From NCBI GenBank assembly GCA_947685225.1, contig CANTUV010000002.1:2790001-2854000 (forward strand): a stretch of DNA of 64,000 nt. Reading direction: 5' to 3'. Within the stretch, counting starts at the first letter, position 1, and each line of letters starts with the position of its first letter. Position numbers and translations under genes: made by a program. This stretch comes from Garcia nutans (Eukaryota; Streptophyta; Magnoliopsida; Malpighiales; Euphorbiaceae). The notes below the pieces were generated by a model, which was not told where the DNA came from, searched no databases, and saw nothing but the letters and a program-made list of their open reading frames with translations. Positions 23,040-34,059 of the stretch are shown one piece after another.

Positions 23040-24835
23040 AAATTTTTTACGGCTATTTTCTGTCCCAAATTTGCTACAGATTTGCCATCGATTTGCGACG
23101 GATACATATATATAGTCAAATTTTATTTTCGTCGCAAATCCGTAGCAAATGGGTAGCAAATTTGTAACGAATCTGCGACCAATCTGCGACGGTACAAATT
23201 TTCAACGAAAATTCTCGGAGGGAATAATCCCGCCAACTTTAGCGACGAAATTTGTGACGAACAAAATTCCGTCGCAGATTTATTACAGATTTGCAACCGA
23301 TTTGCGACGGATTTTGCAACGGATTTGCGACCAATTGCTCAAAATTCCTCTGACTTGTCCTTCCGTCGCAGATCCGTCGCAGATACGTAGCAAATTTGGA
23401 ACGAAAACGTGTCCGTCGCAGATTTCCGTCGCAAATGGTGTTGATATTTTTATAGTGAAATTTGCGACGGTAATAAACGGTAGCAGATCTCCGTTGCAAA
23501 TTGCTTCTTTAGTGTTTTCTCTTTCGCGCCAACTTTTGCGACGTAAATCTGCGACGGAATGATTTTCGTCGCAGATCTGCGACGGATTTGCAACGGATTT
23601 GCGACCAATTGCTCAAAATTCCTCTAACTTGTCCTTCCGTCGCAAATCCGTCGCAGATCCGTAGCAAATTTGCGACGGACAAGTGTCCATCGCAGATTTT
23701 CGTCGCAAATAGTGTTGATATTTTTATAGTGAAATTTGCGACGGTAATACACGGTAGCAGATTTCCGTTGCAAATTGCTTCTTTAGTGTTTTATCTTTCG
23801 CGCGCCAACTTTTGCGACGAAAATCTGCGACGGAATGATTTTCGTCGCAGATCTGCGACGAATTTGCAACGGATTTGCGACCAATTGCTCAAAATTCCTC
23901 TGACTTGTCCTTCCGTCGCAAATCCGTCGCAGATCCGTAGCAAATTTGCGACGAAACGTGTCCGTCGCAGATTTCCGTCCCAAATGGTGTTGATATTTTT
24001 ATAGTGAAATTTGCGACGGTAATAAACGGTAGCAGATCTCCGTTGCAAATTGCTTCTTTAGTGTTTTCTCATTCGCGCCAAGTTTCCGCGCCAACTTTCG
24101 CGACGGAAATCTGCGACGGAATGATTTTCGTCGCAGATCTGCGACGGATTTGCAACGGATTTGCGACCAATTGCTCAAAATTCCTCTAACTTGTCCTTCC
24201 GTCGCAAATCCGTCGCAGATCCGTAGCAAATTTGCGACGAAACGTGTCCGTCGCAGATTTCCGTCGCAAATGGTGTTGATATTTTTATAGTGAAATTTGC
24301 GACGGTAATAAACGGTAGCAGATCTCCATTGCAAATTGCTTCTTTAGTGTTTTCTCATTCGCGCCAAGTTTCTGCGCCAACTTTCGCGACGGAAATCTGC
24401 GACGGAATGATTTTCGTCGCAGATCTGCGACGGATTTGCAACGGATTTGCGACCAATTGCTCAAAATTCCTCTAACTTGTCCTTCCGTCGCAAATCCGTC
24501 GCAGATCCGTAGCAAATTTGCGACGGACAGATTTCTGTCGCAAATAGTGTTGATATTTTTATAGTGAAATTTGCGACGGTAATACACGGTAGCAGATCTC
24601 CGTTGCAAATTGCTTCTTTAGTGTTTTCTCTTTCGCGCGCCAACTTTTGCGACGAAAATCTGCGACGGAATGATTTTCGTCGCAGATCTGCGACGGATTT
24701 GCAACGGATTTGCGACCAATTGCTCAAAATTCCTCTGACTTGTCCTTCCGTCGCAAATCCGTCGCAGATCCGTAGCAAATTTGCGACGGAAACGTGTCCG
24801 TCGCAGATTTCCGTCGCAAATGCCGAATATTTTTG
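23040..24835. repeat. CACTA right subterminal array: about six ~280 bp tandem units
   Basis: The landmark ttgctcaaaattcctct recurs near 23333, 23609, 23886, 24170, 24457 and 24720, so unit lengths are about 263-289 bp. Each unit also holds 'ggtgttgatatttttatagtg', a cggtagcagat motif, a 'gcttctttagtgttttct' motif and many CGTCGCA/TGCGACG boxes in both orientations. The left end has the short boxes but not the ~280 bp units. Arginine-rich frames across the array are repeat artefacts. As the element's 5' end, it may bind transposase and also hold the promoter. Confidence 0.88.
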
Positions 24836-24840
24836 TAGTG

Positions 24841-25173
24841 GTATAAATTCTATATTTTTGTAAATATTGATTTTAATGTATACATATGTATATTTCGCTG
24901 CATATTTCACTGCTTATTAAACAAATGTTTTAGATAAACATTTGGGTAATAAAGATATATATATATGTATTTTAACAAGGGATGTTTTATCTATTACTTT
25001 CTATAATATAAGTTAAATGTTTTAAGTTTACTCAGATTGTAGAAATGATGATTTGATGTTAAATTTAAAGATTAGTTTATTTAAAATAGATTGTGACATT
25101 CTTGTATTCGTTATACATATATTACATGTGTGGAAGTATGTGGTGTACGTATATGGGGTACAAGGGTGTTACA
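24841..25173 (+). repeat. 5' LTR of gypsy element 2, second part
   Basis: This resumes the LTR after the CACTA insertion, starting with the second GTA copy, and ends ...ggtacaagggtgttaca at 25173. It matches the last ~330 bases of the 3' LTR (32185-32511). Confidence 0.93.
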
Positions 25174-25180
25174 TTTGTTT

Positions 25181-25193
25181 TGGTATCAGAGCC
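25181..25193 (+). promoter_or_regulatory. Primer-binding site of element 2 (tRNA-iMet type)
   Basis: TGGTATCAGAGCC lies 7 bases inside the 5' LTR and matches the complement of the initiator methionine tRNA 3' end, the usual primer for plant Ty3/gypsy chromoviruses. Confidence 0.9.
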
Positions 25194-25342
25194 TAGGTTT
25201 AAGGTTCTCAACCTAGGTGAATTGTAAGAAAAAGAAAATGAAGATTTTTAAATGGTTTTTAAATAAGATACATGCATTGGCACTGGCAGCTTCTGATCTT
25301 TGATGAGGTAATCTTCTGCTGTGTTTGCAGATATAGGTAGTT

Positions 25343-26475
25343 ATGGCATCTCAGACACGTCAGTCTGTAGAGGGTAGTGCTGAGAGTGTAGCTCCTATTA
25401 AGGGTAGAGATGGAGCTAGAGTTGAGATAGCTGGAGAGGCACCTACTCCTATGCTAGAGAAACCAGCAGTTGATGAGATTCCACCGGTTTGGGTACAGCA
25501 TATGGTAGAGTTATTGAGGTAGGCTCCATCTCAGCAGCCGCCGCCGCCATAACCACAGCCGCAGTTGTCGGTAAGGAAGTATGATAAGTTGAGGAAGTTT
25601 GGAGCTGAGGACTTCTTTGGCACTACAGATCCTGCTGTAGCTGAGCAATGGTTAGATAGAGTTCAGAGGATATTCATCCAGCTGCAAGCTACTTCTGAAG
25701 AAAAGTTTGATTATGCCAAATCACTTCTACATAGAGGTGTATATGATTGGTGGAAGACGGTTCCACATGCGATGAATGATCCACCTACCTTAACTTATGA
25801 TGATTTTCTGCGGGAGTTTGAGCAGAAGTATACTCCGAGGGAGTATAAAGATGCAAAAAAGATGGTGTTTCTAAATCTGAGACAAGATAATTGGGTAGTG
25901 ACAAAATATGAGATCATATCCGGTTGAGTCAATATGCAGGTGGGATTATTTCTGATAAGTTTGACCGGTGTCGGAGATTTGAGGAGGGGTTGAGACCCTC
26001 TATCATGTGTATTGTCGCAGGCTCCCGGTATCAAGATTTTTCTCAATTGGTTGCAGCTGCTAGGAGTGTTGAGAGAGCACAGGACATTACAGCAGTTGCT
26101 ACTGAGGAGGAGACTAGAGCTAGGAGACCCCTGAGTGAGGTAGGGTCTTCATCTGTGAAGAGAGGTAGAGGAGGCTATTTTTCAAGGTTCAGTAGGAGTC
26201 AGAGGCAATCTGGTAGGTCAGTACAGGATCAGAGGCAGAGATCGAGACATACAGTTTCTGTAGCTAGTGCTCCGACTCCAGTGGTTCATAGACCAGTTTC
26301 ATATACATGTGTCCATTATGGTAGGGCACATGGGGGTGCTTGCTGGACGACAGGTGGACCAGGAGTGTGTTATAGATGTGGGTCACCAGATCATTTCCTC
26401 AAAGATTACCCTGAGCTACCAGATGATAAACAGACTGATACTGCAGCTTCTCAACCTAGTGTTAGAGGAGGTTGA
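25343..26475 (+). pseudogene. Element 2 gag remnant
   Basis: The frame starts MASQTRQSVEGSAESV at 25343 and encodes the retrotransposon capsid protein. The Gag core follows (DFFGTTDPAVAEQWLDRVQR; DWWKTVPHAM; YTPREYKDAKKMVFL), as in plant Ty3/gypsy Gag. The zinc knuckle near 26370 reads CYRCGSPDHFLKDY: the expected last Cys of C-x2-C-x4-H-x4-C is Tyr. Stops at 25520, 25550 and about 25925 and a frame change break the protein. Element 1 gag at 35549 starts with a similar sequence, which helped fix this start. Confidence 0.88.
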
Positions 26476-26559
26476 GGGGGCAGAGATTTTAGTAGAGATG
26501 GTCGACTTGGGTTTATTCTGAGAGGAGATTCTACAGCCAGAGGTAGTAGACCAAATGAG

Positions 26560-27122
26560 GCAGGGCCATCACAGCGAGTGTATGTGAGGCAAAGGCAGCC
26601 GGATACTTCAGCCGTCATTGCGGTTTCTTTATTTGGTATTTTAGTTCTTACTCTAATAGATCCTGGATCTAGTCATTCATACATAAGTGCATCTATCTTG
26701 CCTGTGACTGAATTGCATTTAGAGTCCCTAGAATTTGATGTTTTAGTGACAAATTCGTTAGGGCATAGTGTTATAGTTAGCAAGGTGCAACGTAATAGTT
26801 CAGTTGTGGTACAGGATGAGGAGTTCCTTGGTGATTTGATTGAGATGCCTTTCAAAGAGTATGATTTAATTTTAGGCATGGATTAGTTATCTAAACATGG
26901 GGCTATGGTAGATTTTCAGAAGAAGTATGTTTCCCTGAGAACCTGTGATGGTAGGAGTGTGATGGTATCTAGTGAGCAGAGACATCTTTCATCCATGTTT
27001 GTTTCAGCTGTTGCAGCTAGGAGGTTGATTCATAAGGGATGTGAGGCTTATCTTGCTCATGTAGTAGATACCAGAGAAGTGAGTTCTCAGCTTGATAGTA
27101 TACCACAGTTGCTGAATTTCTA
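26560..27122 (+). pseudogene. Element 2 aspartic protease remnant
   Basis: TLIDPGSSHSYISASI carries the D-x-G catalytic loop form found in many plant Ty3/gypsy proteases. The downstream flap and terminal signature (DLILGMD) is followed at once by a TAG (26884-26886) where a Trp codon is usual. Retroviral-type proteases cut the Gag-Pol precursor. The frame resumes with LSKHGAMVDF and runs to another TAG at 27121. Confidence 0.85.
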
Positions 27123-27134
27123 GATGTTTTTCCT

Positions 27135-28582
27135 GAGGAGTTGCCAGGGATACCCCCAGAGAGAGAGGTTGAGTTTGGTATCGATTTATTGCCTGGTACC
27201 ACTCCCATCTCTATTACTCCTTATCGAATGGCACCTACTGAGTTGAGAGAGTTGAAGGTGCAGTTGCATGAGTTATTGGATAAAGGGTTTGTTTGCCCTA
27301 GTGTGTCACCATGGGGAGCCCCTATCTTGTTTGTGAAGAAGAAGGATGGTACTTTGAGACTATGCATTGATTATCGGCAGTTGAATAAAGTGACCATCAA
27401 GAACAAGTATCCTTTGCCTAGGATAGATGATCTCTTTGATCAGTTGAAGGGAGCAACAGTATTCTCTAAGATTGATTTGAGATCAGGGTACCATTAGTTG
27501 AGAGTCAGAGAGGAAGATGTACCTAAGATAGCTTTCCTTACAAGGTATGGGCATTATGAGTTCTTGGTGATACCATTTAGGTTGACGAATGCACCAGCAG
27601 CTTTTATGGATTTGATGAACAGGGTGTTTACACCCTATCTAGATCAGTTTGTGGTGGTCTTTATTGATGATATTTTGGTGTATTCATGCAATAAGGAGGA
27701 TCATGAAAAGTATTTATGAATTGTATCGCAGACTTTGAGAGAGAAGAAATTGTATGCTAAGCTGTCTAAATGTGAGTTTTGGCTTGATCAAGTGACTTTT
27801 CTCGATCATGTGGTTTCAGCAGAGGGTATAAGAGTTGATTCGAGTAAAGTTGAAGCTATTTTGAATTTGGTCCACCGAAGACAATGATTGAGGTTAGAAG
27901 TTTTCTGGGTTTGGCAGGCTATTATCGATGGTTTGTGAAGGGTTTTTCTTTTATAGCTACTCCACTCACCAGATTACTTCAAAAAGGAGTTAGATTCGTG
28001 TGGACAAATCAGTGTCAAGCAAGCTTTGAGCAGTTGAAGGAGATGTTGACTCAAGCTCCTGTCCTTACATTGCCTGTGGAAGGTAAACCTTATGTGATTT
28101 ACAGTGATGCTTCACATAGTGGTTTAGATTGGGTTTTGATGCAGGAGGGTAGAGTCATAGCTTATGCTTCTAGACAGTTGAAGCCACATGAGTTTAATTA
28201 CTCGACGCATTATTTGGAATTGGCAGCCATAGTTTTTGCTTTGAAGATTTGGCGACATTACTTGTATGGGGAGAAGTGTTTCATTTATACGGATCATAAG
28301 AGTTTGAAATACTTGGGTGTTCAGAGAGAGCTGAATCTTTGGCAGAGACGGTGGCTGGAGTTGATTAAAGACTACGACTGTCTGATTGATTATCATCCTG
28401 GTAAGCCAAATGTTGTTGCTGATGCCTTGAGTCGAAAGTCTTTGACAGGTTTGACTACTTATTCACTCTCATTGCTTATTGAGTTGAGAGCGTTGCATGC
28501 TAGTTTTGAATTATGTGATGGTGCTTTGTTGCCTCAGTTGCAATTAAGATCAGTGTTGTTGGATCATATTATAGAGGCTTAG
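27135..28582 (+). pseudogene. Element 2 reverse transcriptase and RNase H remnant
   Basis: The reverse transcriptase carries KKDGTLRLCIDYRQLNKVTI, KIDLRSGYH and the active site FIDDILVYS (27656-27685), so the catalytic Asp pair is intact. A TAG interrupts just after RSGYH (27496), another stop follows HEKYL (27717), and a frameshift occurs near 27870 just before EVRSFLGLAGYYRWFVKGFS. RNase H shows YSDASHSGLDWVLMQEGRVI and YTDHKSLKYL. The segment ends in the linker DYHPGKPNVVADALSRKSL. The same motif in element 1 is where element 2 inserted. Confidence 0.93.
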
Positions 28583-28589
28583 TTGGCAG

Positions 28590-29985
28590 ACTAGAAAATC
28601 CAAAAAATTATTTTGGATTGCCAAAAGGGGGAGAGTTGAGACTTTCATGTGAGAGGTGATAGCAATTTGTGGTACAGAGATAGGTTGTGTGTTCCTAATG
28701 ATGCAAGATTGAAAAAGATAATTTTGGAGGAAACACATCAGTCAGCTTTTGCTATGCACCCTGGGAATACTAAAATGTATCATGATTTGAATCAATATTA
28801 TTGGTGGTCAGGTATGAAGAGGGACATAGAGGAGTTTATATCCAAATGTCTCACTTGTCAGAGAGTGAAGGCTGAGCACCAAGTTCCTTCGAGATTATTT
28901 CAACCATTAACAATGCTTGAATGGAAATGGGAGCTAGTAACGATGGATTTTGTGACTAGGTTGCCGTTAACTCAAAAAAAGTATGATGCCATCTGGGTAA
29001 TTGTTGATCAGTTGATGAAGACAGCTAATTTTCTTCTAGTTCGGATGGACTATTCTCTTGAGAAGTTGGCTGAGCTGTATATCAGTGAGATAGTAAGATT
29101 GCATGGAGTCCCAATTTCTTTGGTATCTGATCGAGATCCCCAGTTTACTTCGAGATTTTGAAAAAGTTTGCATGATGCTTTGGATTCTCGGTTGCATTTT
29201 AGCACTGCTTTCCATCCTCAGATAGATGGGTAGTCACAGAGAGTGATACAGATTTTAGAGGATATGTTGAGAAGTTATATCATTAATTTCACTGGGAGTT
29301 GGGACAGATTCTTACCATTGATTGACTTTGCTTATAACAACAGTCATCAATCCAGTATTAGAATGGCACCTTATGAGGCATTGTATGGTAGAAGATGTAG
29401 GACGCCTCTATGTTGGGATGAGGTTGGAGAAGGTAAGTTGGTTGGTCCCGATTTGATTAAAGAAACAGAAGAGAAAGTGAAGATAATTCGGGATTGTTGG
29501 AAAGCAGCTTCAGACCGACAGAAATCCTATTCAGATTTGAAAAGAAGAGACATAGAGTTCAATGTAGGAGATAAATTATTTTTGAAAGTGTCTCCTTGGA
29601 AGAAAATTTTGAGATTTGGCAGCAAAGGAAAGTTGAGTCCTCGTTTCATTGGACCTTATGAGGTACTGGAGAGAGTTGGAGCAGTAGCCTATAGACTCGC
29701 TTTGCCTCCTGAATTGGATTGAATTCACAATGTCTTTCATGTCTCTATGCTACGGAGATACAGGTCAGACCCATCCCATATTTTGTCCATGAAATCTATT
29801 GAGGTGAGTCCATATCTGAATTTTGAAGAAGAACCAGTGGCTATTTTGGCACATGAAGTGAAAGAGTTGAGAAATAAGAAAGTACCACTTGTAAAGGTTC
29901 TTTGGAAGAATCATGCTAAGGAAGAGGCAACTTGGGAGAGTGAGCAAGTGATGCGAGATTAGTATCCTCAGTTGTTCCAGACTTG
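28590..29985 (+). pseudogene. Element 2 integrase with chromodomain-like tail, remnant
   Basis: The zinc domain is seen as a His region (ETHQSAFAMHPGNTKMYH) and CLTCQRVK. The catalytic core shows MDFVTRLPL, VSDRDPQFTSRF and ILEDMLRSY, that is D, D and E. A GPY/F-like module follows (SPRFIGPYEVLERVG), then NVFHVSMLRRY and a C-terminal tail with VKVLWKNHAKEEATWES, the form seen in chromodomain-bearing Tekay/Del-type elements, where it guides insertion towards heterochromatin. Stops occur after TSRF (about 29159), at 29232 and after PPELD (29720). Compared with this copy, element 1 lacks 28808-29530. Confidence 0.92.
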
Positions 29986-30015
29986 AGAGCAGGTAATTTT
30001 GAGGACGAAATTTAT

Positions 30016-30032
30016 TTGTAGAGGGGGAGAAT
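30016..30032 (+). promoter_or_regulatory. Polypurine tract of element 2
   Basis: 'tgtagagggggagaa' lies directly before the 3' LTR, preceded by gaggacgaaatttat, the usual arrangement in this group. It primes plus-strand DNA synthesis. Confidence 0.82.
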
Positions 30033-32511
30033 TATAATATCCCAAATGATACCCTAAAATTTTGGAAGTGTTAATTGTTGAAATTGAATTAAATGATTTT
30101 AAGTGTGTATATGGTGTATATATAATTAAGTGGAAAGAAAAGAGAAAGGGAGGTGTGTATATGTTGTATATATGAAGATGTATACAACATATATAAGTCA
30201 ACATCTTAATAATAAGGTCAAAAGATATATTTAATTATTTAAAATAGAAATTAAATGTTAGTGGAAGATGATATTTGATATTTATAATATTATAATAATT
30301 TAATTACTTGGTGGAGATTAAGTGGGGATTTATGTGGTTAAGTGAAGTGGAGTGGTTATTGACTATTTTCATCATCTTCTTCTTTCTTCTCCAAAAGGGC
30401 CGACCATGACCATTAGCAAAGGAAAGAGAGAAATTATTGCTTGCTAACTCAAGATATTGAAGGATTTCAAGTGATCAAGTTGGAGTTTTAAGGATTTTCT
30501 TCATATTTGGTAAGTTTCAACTTGTTTCTTTGATTTCCTTTGAGTTTGTGCTTATGAGTTTGGTGGATGGTTGGTGTAGTTGTGTGTATGGTTGATTTTG
30601 GTATGTTTGAGGTTATTTTGTCTAGTTAACTTTGATATTTGAGGTTGGATTGAAGAAAAATGTTAAGTTGGTGAAGAAAATAAGAGTTGTGGATTTTGTA
30701 AGTTTTGAGTTATGAAATATGGTTGTGATTGTGTTTTGATGCTTGTAATTGAGTTATTTTGATGTTTATGCTAGTTTATTGTGGTATTTTAATGGTTTTG
30801 GTTGAGTTTGTTTGTAGTGGATAAGGGTATAAAAAGATGATAGTTGGATGTGGCATTTTTGGTGTCGTTATCAGGTTTTTGGCCTGACATGCCTAGTAGC
30901 ACAGCCATGTCTTTGGGCGTGTCGATGGTTCTATTTTTAGGGTTGGTGATACGTCTAATGACATGCCCATGTCATTGAGCATGTCACATCTACTGTGTTG
31001 TTGGAGGATTGACACATCCAGTGACACACCCATGTCACTGAGTGTGTCAAAGCTTTTGTGTTGTGGGTTTAGGGCATGGTCAGGGACACGCTCGTGTTGT
31101 TGAGCGTGTCATGTGTAGAGTTTGCCCAAGATAGTTCTCTTCCTTATTTTCTTATGTGTATCACTAATGAGTATGTATAATCACATTTGGATTAGGTTTT
31201 GAAGAGATTTGATTTGCCCCAATCCAAGTGTTGAAGGATATCTTGGAAGAGGAGATTGGAATTGGTGTTTGTTGCTCTTAGAGGTAAGTACAAACCTTAA
31301 ATGATTGCATACATTTACATGACTTTGGGACTTAACACATTTGGTTGGAAAATGTGTTAAGTTACCTATTATATTGTTGGTATATGAGAATAGTGCTATG
31401 ATTTGCATATTGTGAACTATGTGAAATATATAATGATGATTCAAAATGTATGGATAATTCAATTTGTTACGTATACACTAATGATAGTGTGTGAAGCCAT
31501 TGGTGATGGCTATATTGATATAAATGGGATATTTGAGGCATTGTGCTTATAATGATCATGAGAAAATGAGAAAGGATTTGATAATGAAATTAAGAAAGAA
31601 TTGTGTGCCTAGTATGTTATTTAATTTTTCAGAGTTTTGTTGTTGGTGGCATGCCTAAAAAGTAATAATCCATTGAAGTTGGGTTGGACTTGGTCCTTGA
31701 AGCCTAGTTAGGTGTTACATGATGTAGCATACCCTTGAAGCTGGGTTGGGCCTATTCCTTGAAGCTTAGTTGGGATATTATATATGAGGTAATTCTCATT
31801 GTGATTATGATTCGCCTTCGGGCAAGATAAATGTGATTATTGGACCATAGCAATAACTCTGGAATTTGAATGGAATATTAGATCTCTTTGGGCTCATATT
31901 TATCTTCGCTTAAATGTGAAATATGATTCATAAATAATTGAGTAATATAATGTTATAAGTTGTGGTATCCATTTGTGTTGTGCATTAGCATTGCAATTGA
32001 ATAATATTGTTATCAAGGTTTGTACCAGTAAGCTTTTGGCTTAGCGCGATTGTAATTTATCACGCAGGTGGCAGGGTCGATCTGGTTGAGCCGGAGAGTT
32101 CAGCTAGACCGAGTCAAGTCTAGGCTTGAGATTGTGAGAGCAGTGTTGATTTGGACATCAAGATCAGAGATGAACTGCCAGCATGTATAAATTCTTTATT
32201 TTTGTAAATATTGATTTTGATGTATACATATGTATATTCCGCTGCATATTTCACTGCTTATTAAACAAATGTTTTAGATAAACATTTGGGTAATGAAGAT
32301 ATATATATATGTATTTTAACAATTTTATCTATTACTTCTATAATATAAGTTAAATGTTTTAAGTTTACTCAAATTGTAGAAATGATGATTTGATGTTAAA
32401 GTTTAAAGATTGGTTTGTTTAAAATGGATTGTGACATTCTTGTATCCGGTATAAGTATATTACATATGTGGGTGTATGTGGTGTACGTATATGGGGTACA
32501 AGGGTGTTACA
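30033..32511 (+). repeat. 3' LTR of gypsy element 2 (2479 bp)
   Basis: Starts tataatatcccaaatgat (TG mutated to TA) and ends ggtgttaca at 32511, followed by the GGCCT duplication. It holds the intact empty CACTA site near 32185. The hairpin-rich block at 30885-31110 has one more GACACxxCC...GTGTC unit than the 5' LTR. Confidence 0.95.
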
Positions 32512-32516
32512 GGCCT

Positions 32517-33860
32517 TGTCAGGATGATAATCAATCAAACAGTCGTAGTATTTATCTCTCTTTAAACACCTAGATACTTCAAACTCTTATGATCAGTATA
32601 AATGAAACATTTCTCTGCATACAAATAATGCCGCCAAATCTTCAATGCAAAACTATGGCTGCTAACTCCAAATCATGAGTCAGGTAATTTAGCTAATGAG
32701 GCTTCAACTGTCGAGAAGCATAAGTAATGACTCTACCCTCCTACATCAAAACACAACCTAAACTATTATATGAAGCATCACTATATATCACATAAGGTTT
32801 ACCTTCCACAGGCAGGGTAAGGATAGGAGCCTGAGTCAACATCTCTCTCAACTACTAAAAACTCATCTAACATCAATCTGTCCACAAAAATCTAACCCTT
32901 TTTCTAAGTAATTTGGTGAGTAGTGTAGCTATCATAGAAAAATTCTTCACAAACTAACGATAATAGCTTGCCAATTCCAGAAAACTTCTAACCTTTGTCA
33001 TAGTCTTTGGTGGACTCCAATTCAAAATAGCCTTGACTTTACTCAGATCAACTTTAATGCCCTTTGCTGAAACTATATGATAGAATAAAGTCACTTGATC
33101 GAGCTAGAACTCATACTTAGATAGCTTAGCATACAACTGCTTCTCTCTCAAAGTCTACAATACAATTCGTAGATGCCTATCATGATCTTCCTTATTACGC
33201 AAATACACCAGAATATCACCAATAAAGACCACTACAAACTAATCTAAGTATGGTCTAAACACCATGTTCATCAAATCCATAAATACTACCAGTGCATTCA
33301 TTAATCCAAAGGGCATCACCAGAAACTCATAATGCCCATACCTCGTGCGGAAAGCTATCTTGGGTACATCCATATCTCTAACTCTCAACTGATCATACCC
33401 TGATCTCAGATTAATCTTAGAGAATACTACTGCTCTCTTTAACCGATCAAAGAGATCATCTATCCAGGATAATAGATACTTATTCTTAATGGTCACCTTA
33501 TTCAACCGTCGGTAATCAATACATAATCTCAAGGTGCCATCCTTCTTCTTTACAAACAAAACAGGTGCTCCCTGTAGAGACACACTAGGGTGGATGAACA
33601 CTTTATCAAGCACCTCCTACTACTGCACCTTCAACTCCTTCAATTCAGGAGGTTCCATCTGATAAGGGATAATAAAGATGGGAGTGGTACCAGCAACAAA
33701 TCAATACCAAACTCCACCTCTCTCTCAGGAGGTACCCCTGGCAACTCATCATGGAAAATATCTAGAAACTCAGCAACTGTAGGTATACTGTCAAGTTGGG
33801 ATCCCACTACTCTAATATCTACAACATGAGCAAGATATGTATAACATCCCTTTGAAAATC
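32517..33860 (-). pseudogene. Element 1 reverse transcriptase and RNase H remnant
   Basis: Read downward from about 33860. A 124-codon open piece (33613-33239) holds KKDGTLRLCIDYRRLNKVTI, KINLRSGYDQLRV and RYGHYEFLVMPFGL. The active site just after it reads VVFIGDILVYL (33211-33235): the first catalytic Asp is Gly. RNase H follows with VEGKPYVIYSDASY and VITYASRQLKPH, and the frame reaches YDCLIDYHP at the element 2 insertion point. There are many stops, for example before FVVVFIGD. The gene continues at 5678. Confidence 0.9.
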
Positions 33861-34059
33861 ATCCTCCTAGCTGATACAGCTGAGATAAACATGGATGAAA
33901 GATGTCTCTGCTCACTAGAACCACCACATCTCCACCATCACGTGTTCTCAAGGTAACACATTTCTGCTAATAGTCTACCACAACCCCATTTCTAGATAAC
34001 CAATCCATGCCCAGAATCATATCATACTCCCTAAAAGGCATCTCACTCATGTCACCGAG

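Larger units (their letters stand above)
7772..24840 (-). mobile_element. CACTA (En/Spm) DNA transposon, 17.07 kb
   Basis: Both ends read CACTACAAAAA (left end as given, right end as its complement TTTTTGTAGTG), with a 3 bp GTA duplication, the hallmark of the CACTA superfamily. The inside holds two minus-strand genes, a TNP2-type transposase (15108-18761) and a TNPA-like protein (8704-13532), so the element's 5' end is at 24840. Subterminal regions at both ends are packed with CGTCGCA/TGCGACG motifs, the presumed transposase-binding sites. Between them lie pieces of host genes (phytocyanin, UAP56 helicase, subtilase) and a Ty1/copia fragment. Transposase exons 1 and 4 are long and open, and only one stop was noted in the second gene, so this is the youngest and best preserved element here. 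Confidence 0.96.
5679..32511 (+). mobile_element. Ty3/gypsy LTR retrotransposon 2 (chromovirus-like), nested in element 1
   Basis: This plus-strand Ty3/gypsy element has an LTR at each end and the 5 bp duplication GGCCT at 5674-5678 and 32512-32516. Removing it and one duplication rejoins the element 1 reading frame through its DYHPDKANVV motif, which confirms the insertion. The 5' LTR is itself split by the CACTA element at 7772-24840. Inside come the primer site (25181), gag, protease, reverse transcriptase/RNase H, integrase with chromodomain-like tail, polypurine tract and 3' LTR (30033-32511). Without the CACTA insert the element is about 9.8 kb, normal for this group. At least ten in-frame stops or frameshifts show that it is dead. 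Confidence 0.95.

Noticed and set aside
23149..24910. Many 60-150 codon frames repeating ICDGFATEGQVRG-like peptides
   Set aside because: Translation of the ~280 bp tandem array; the frames overlap on both strands and show no domain.
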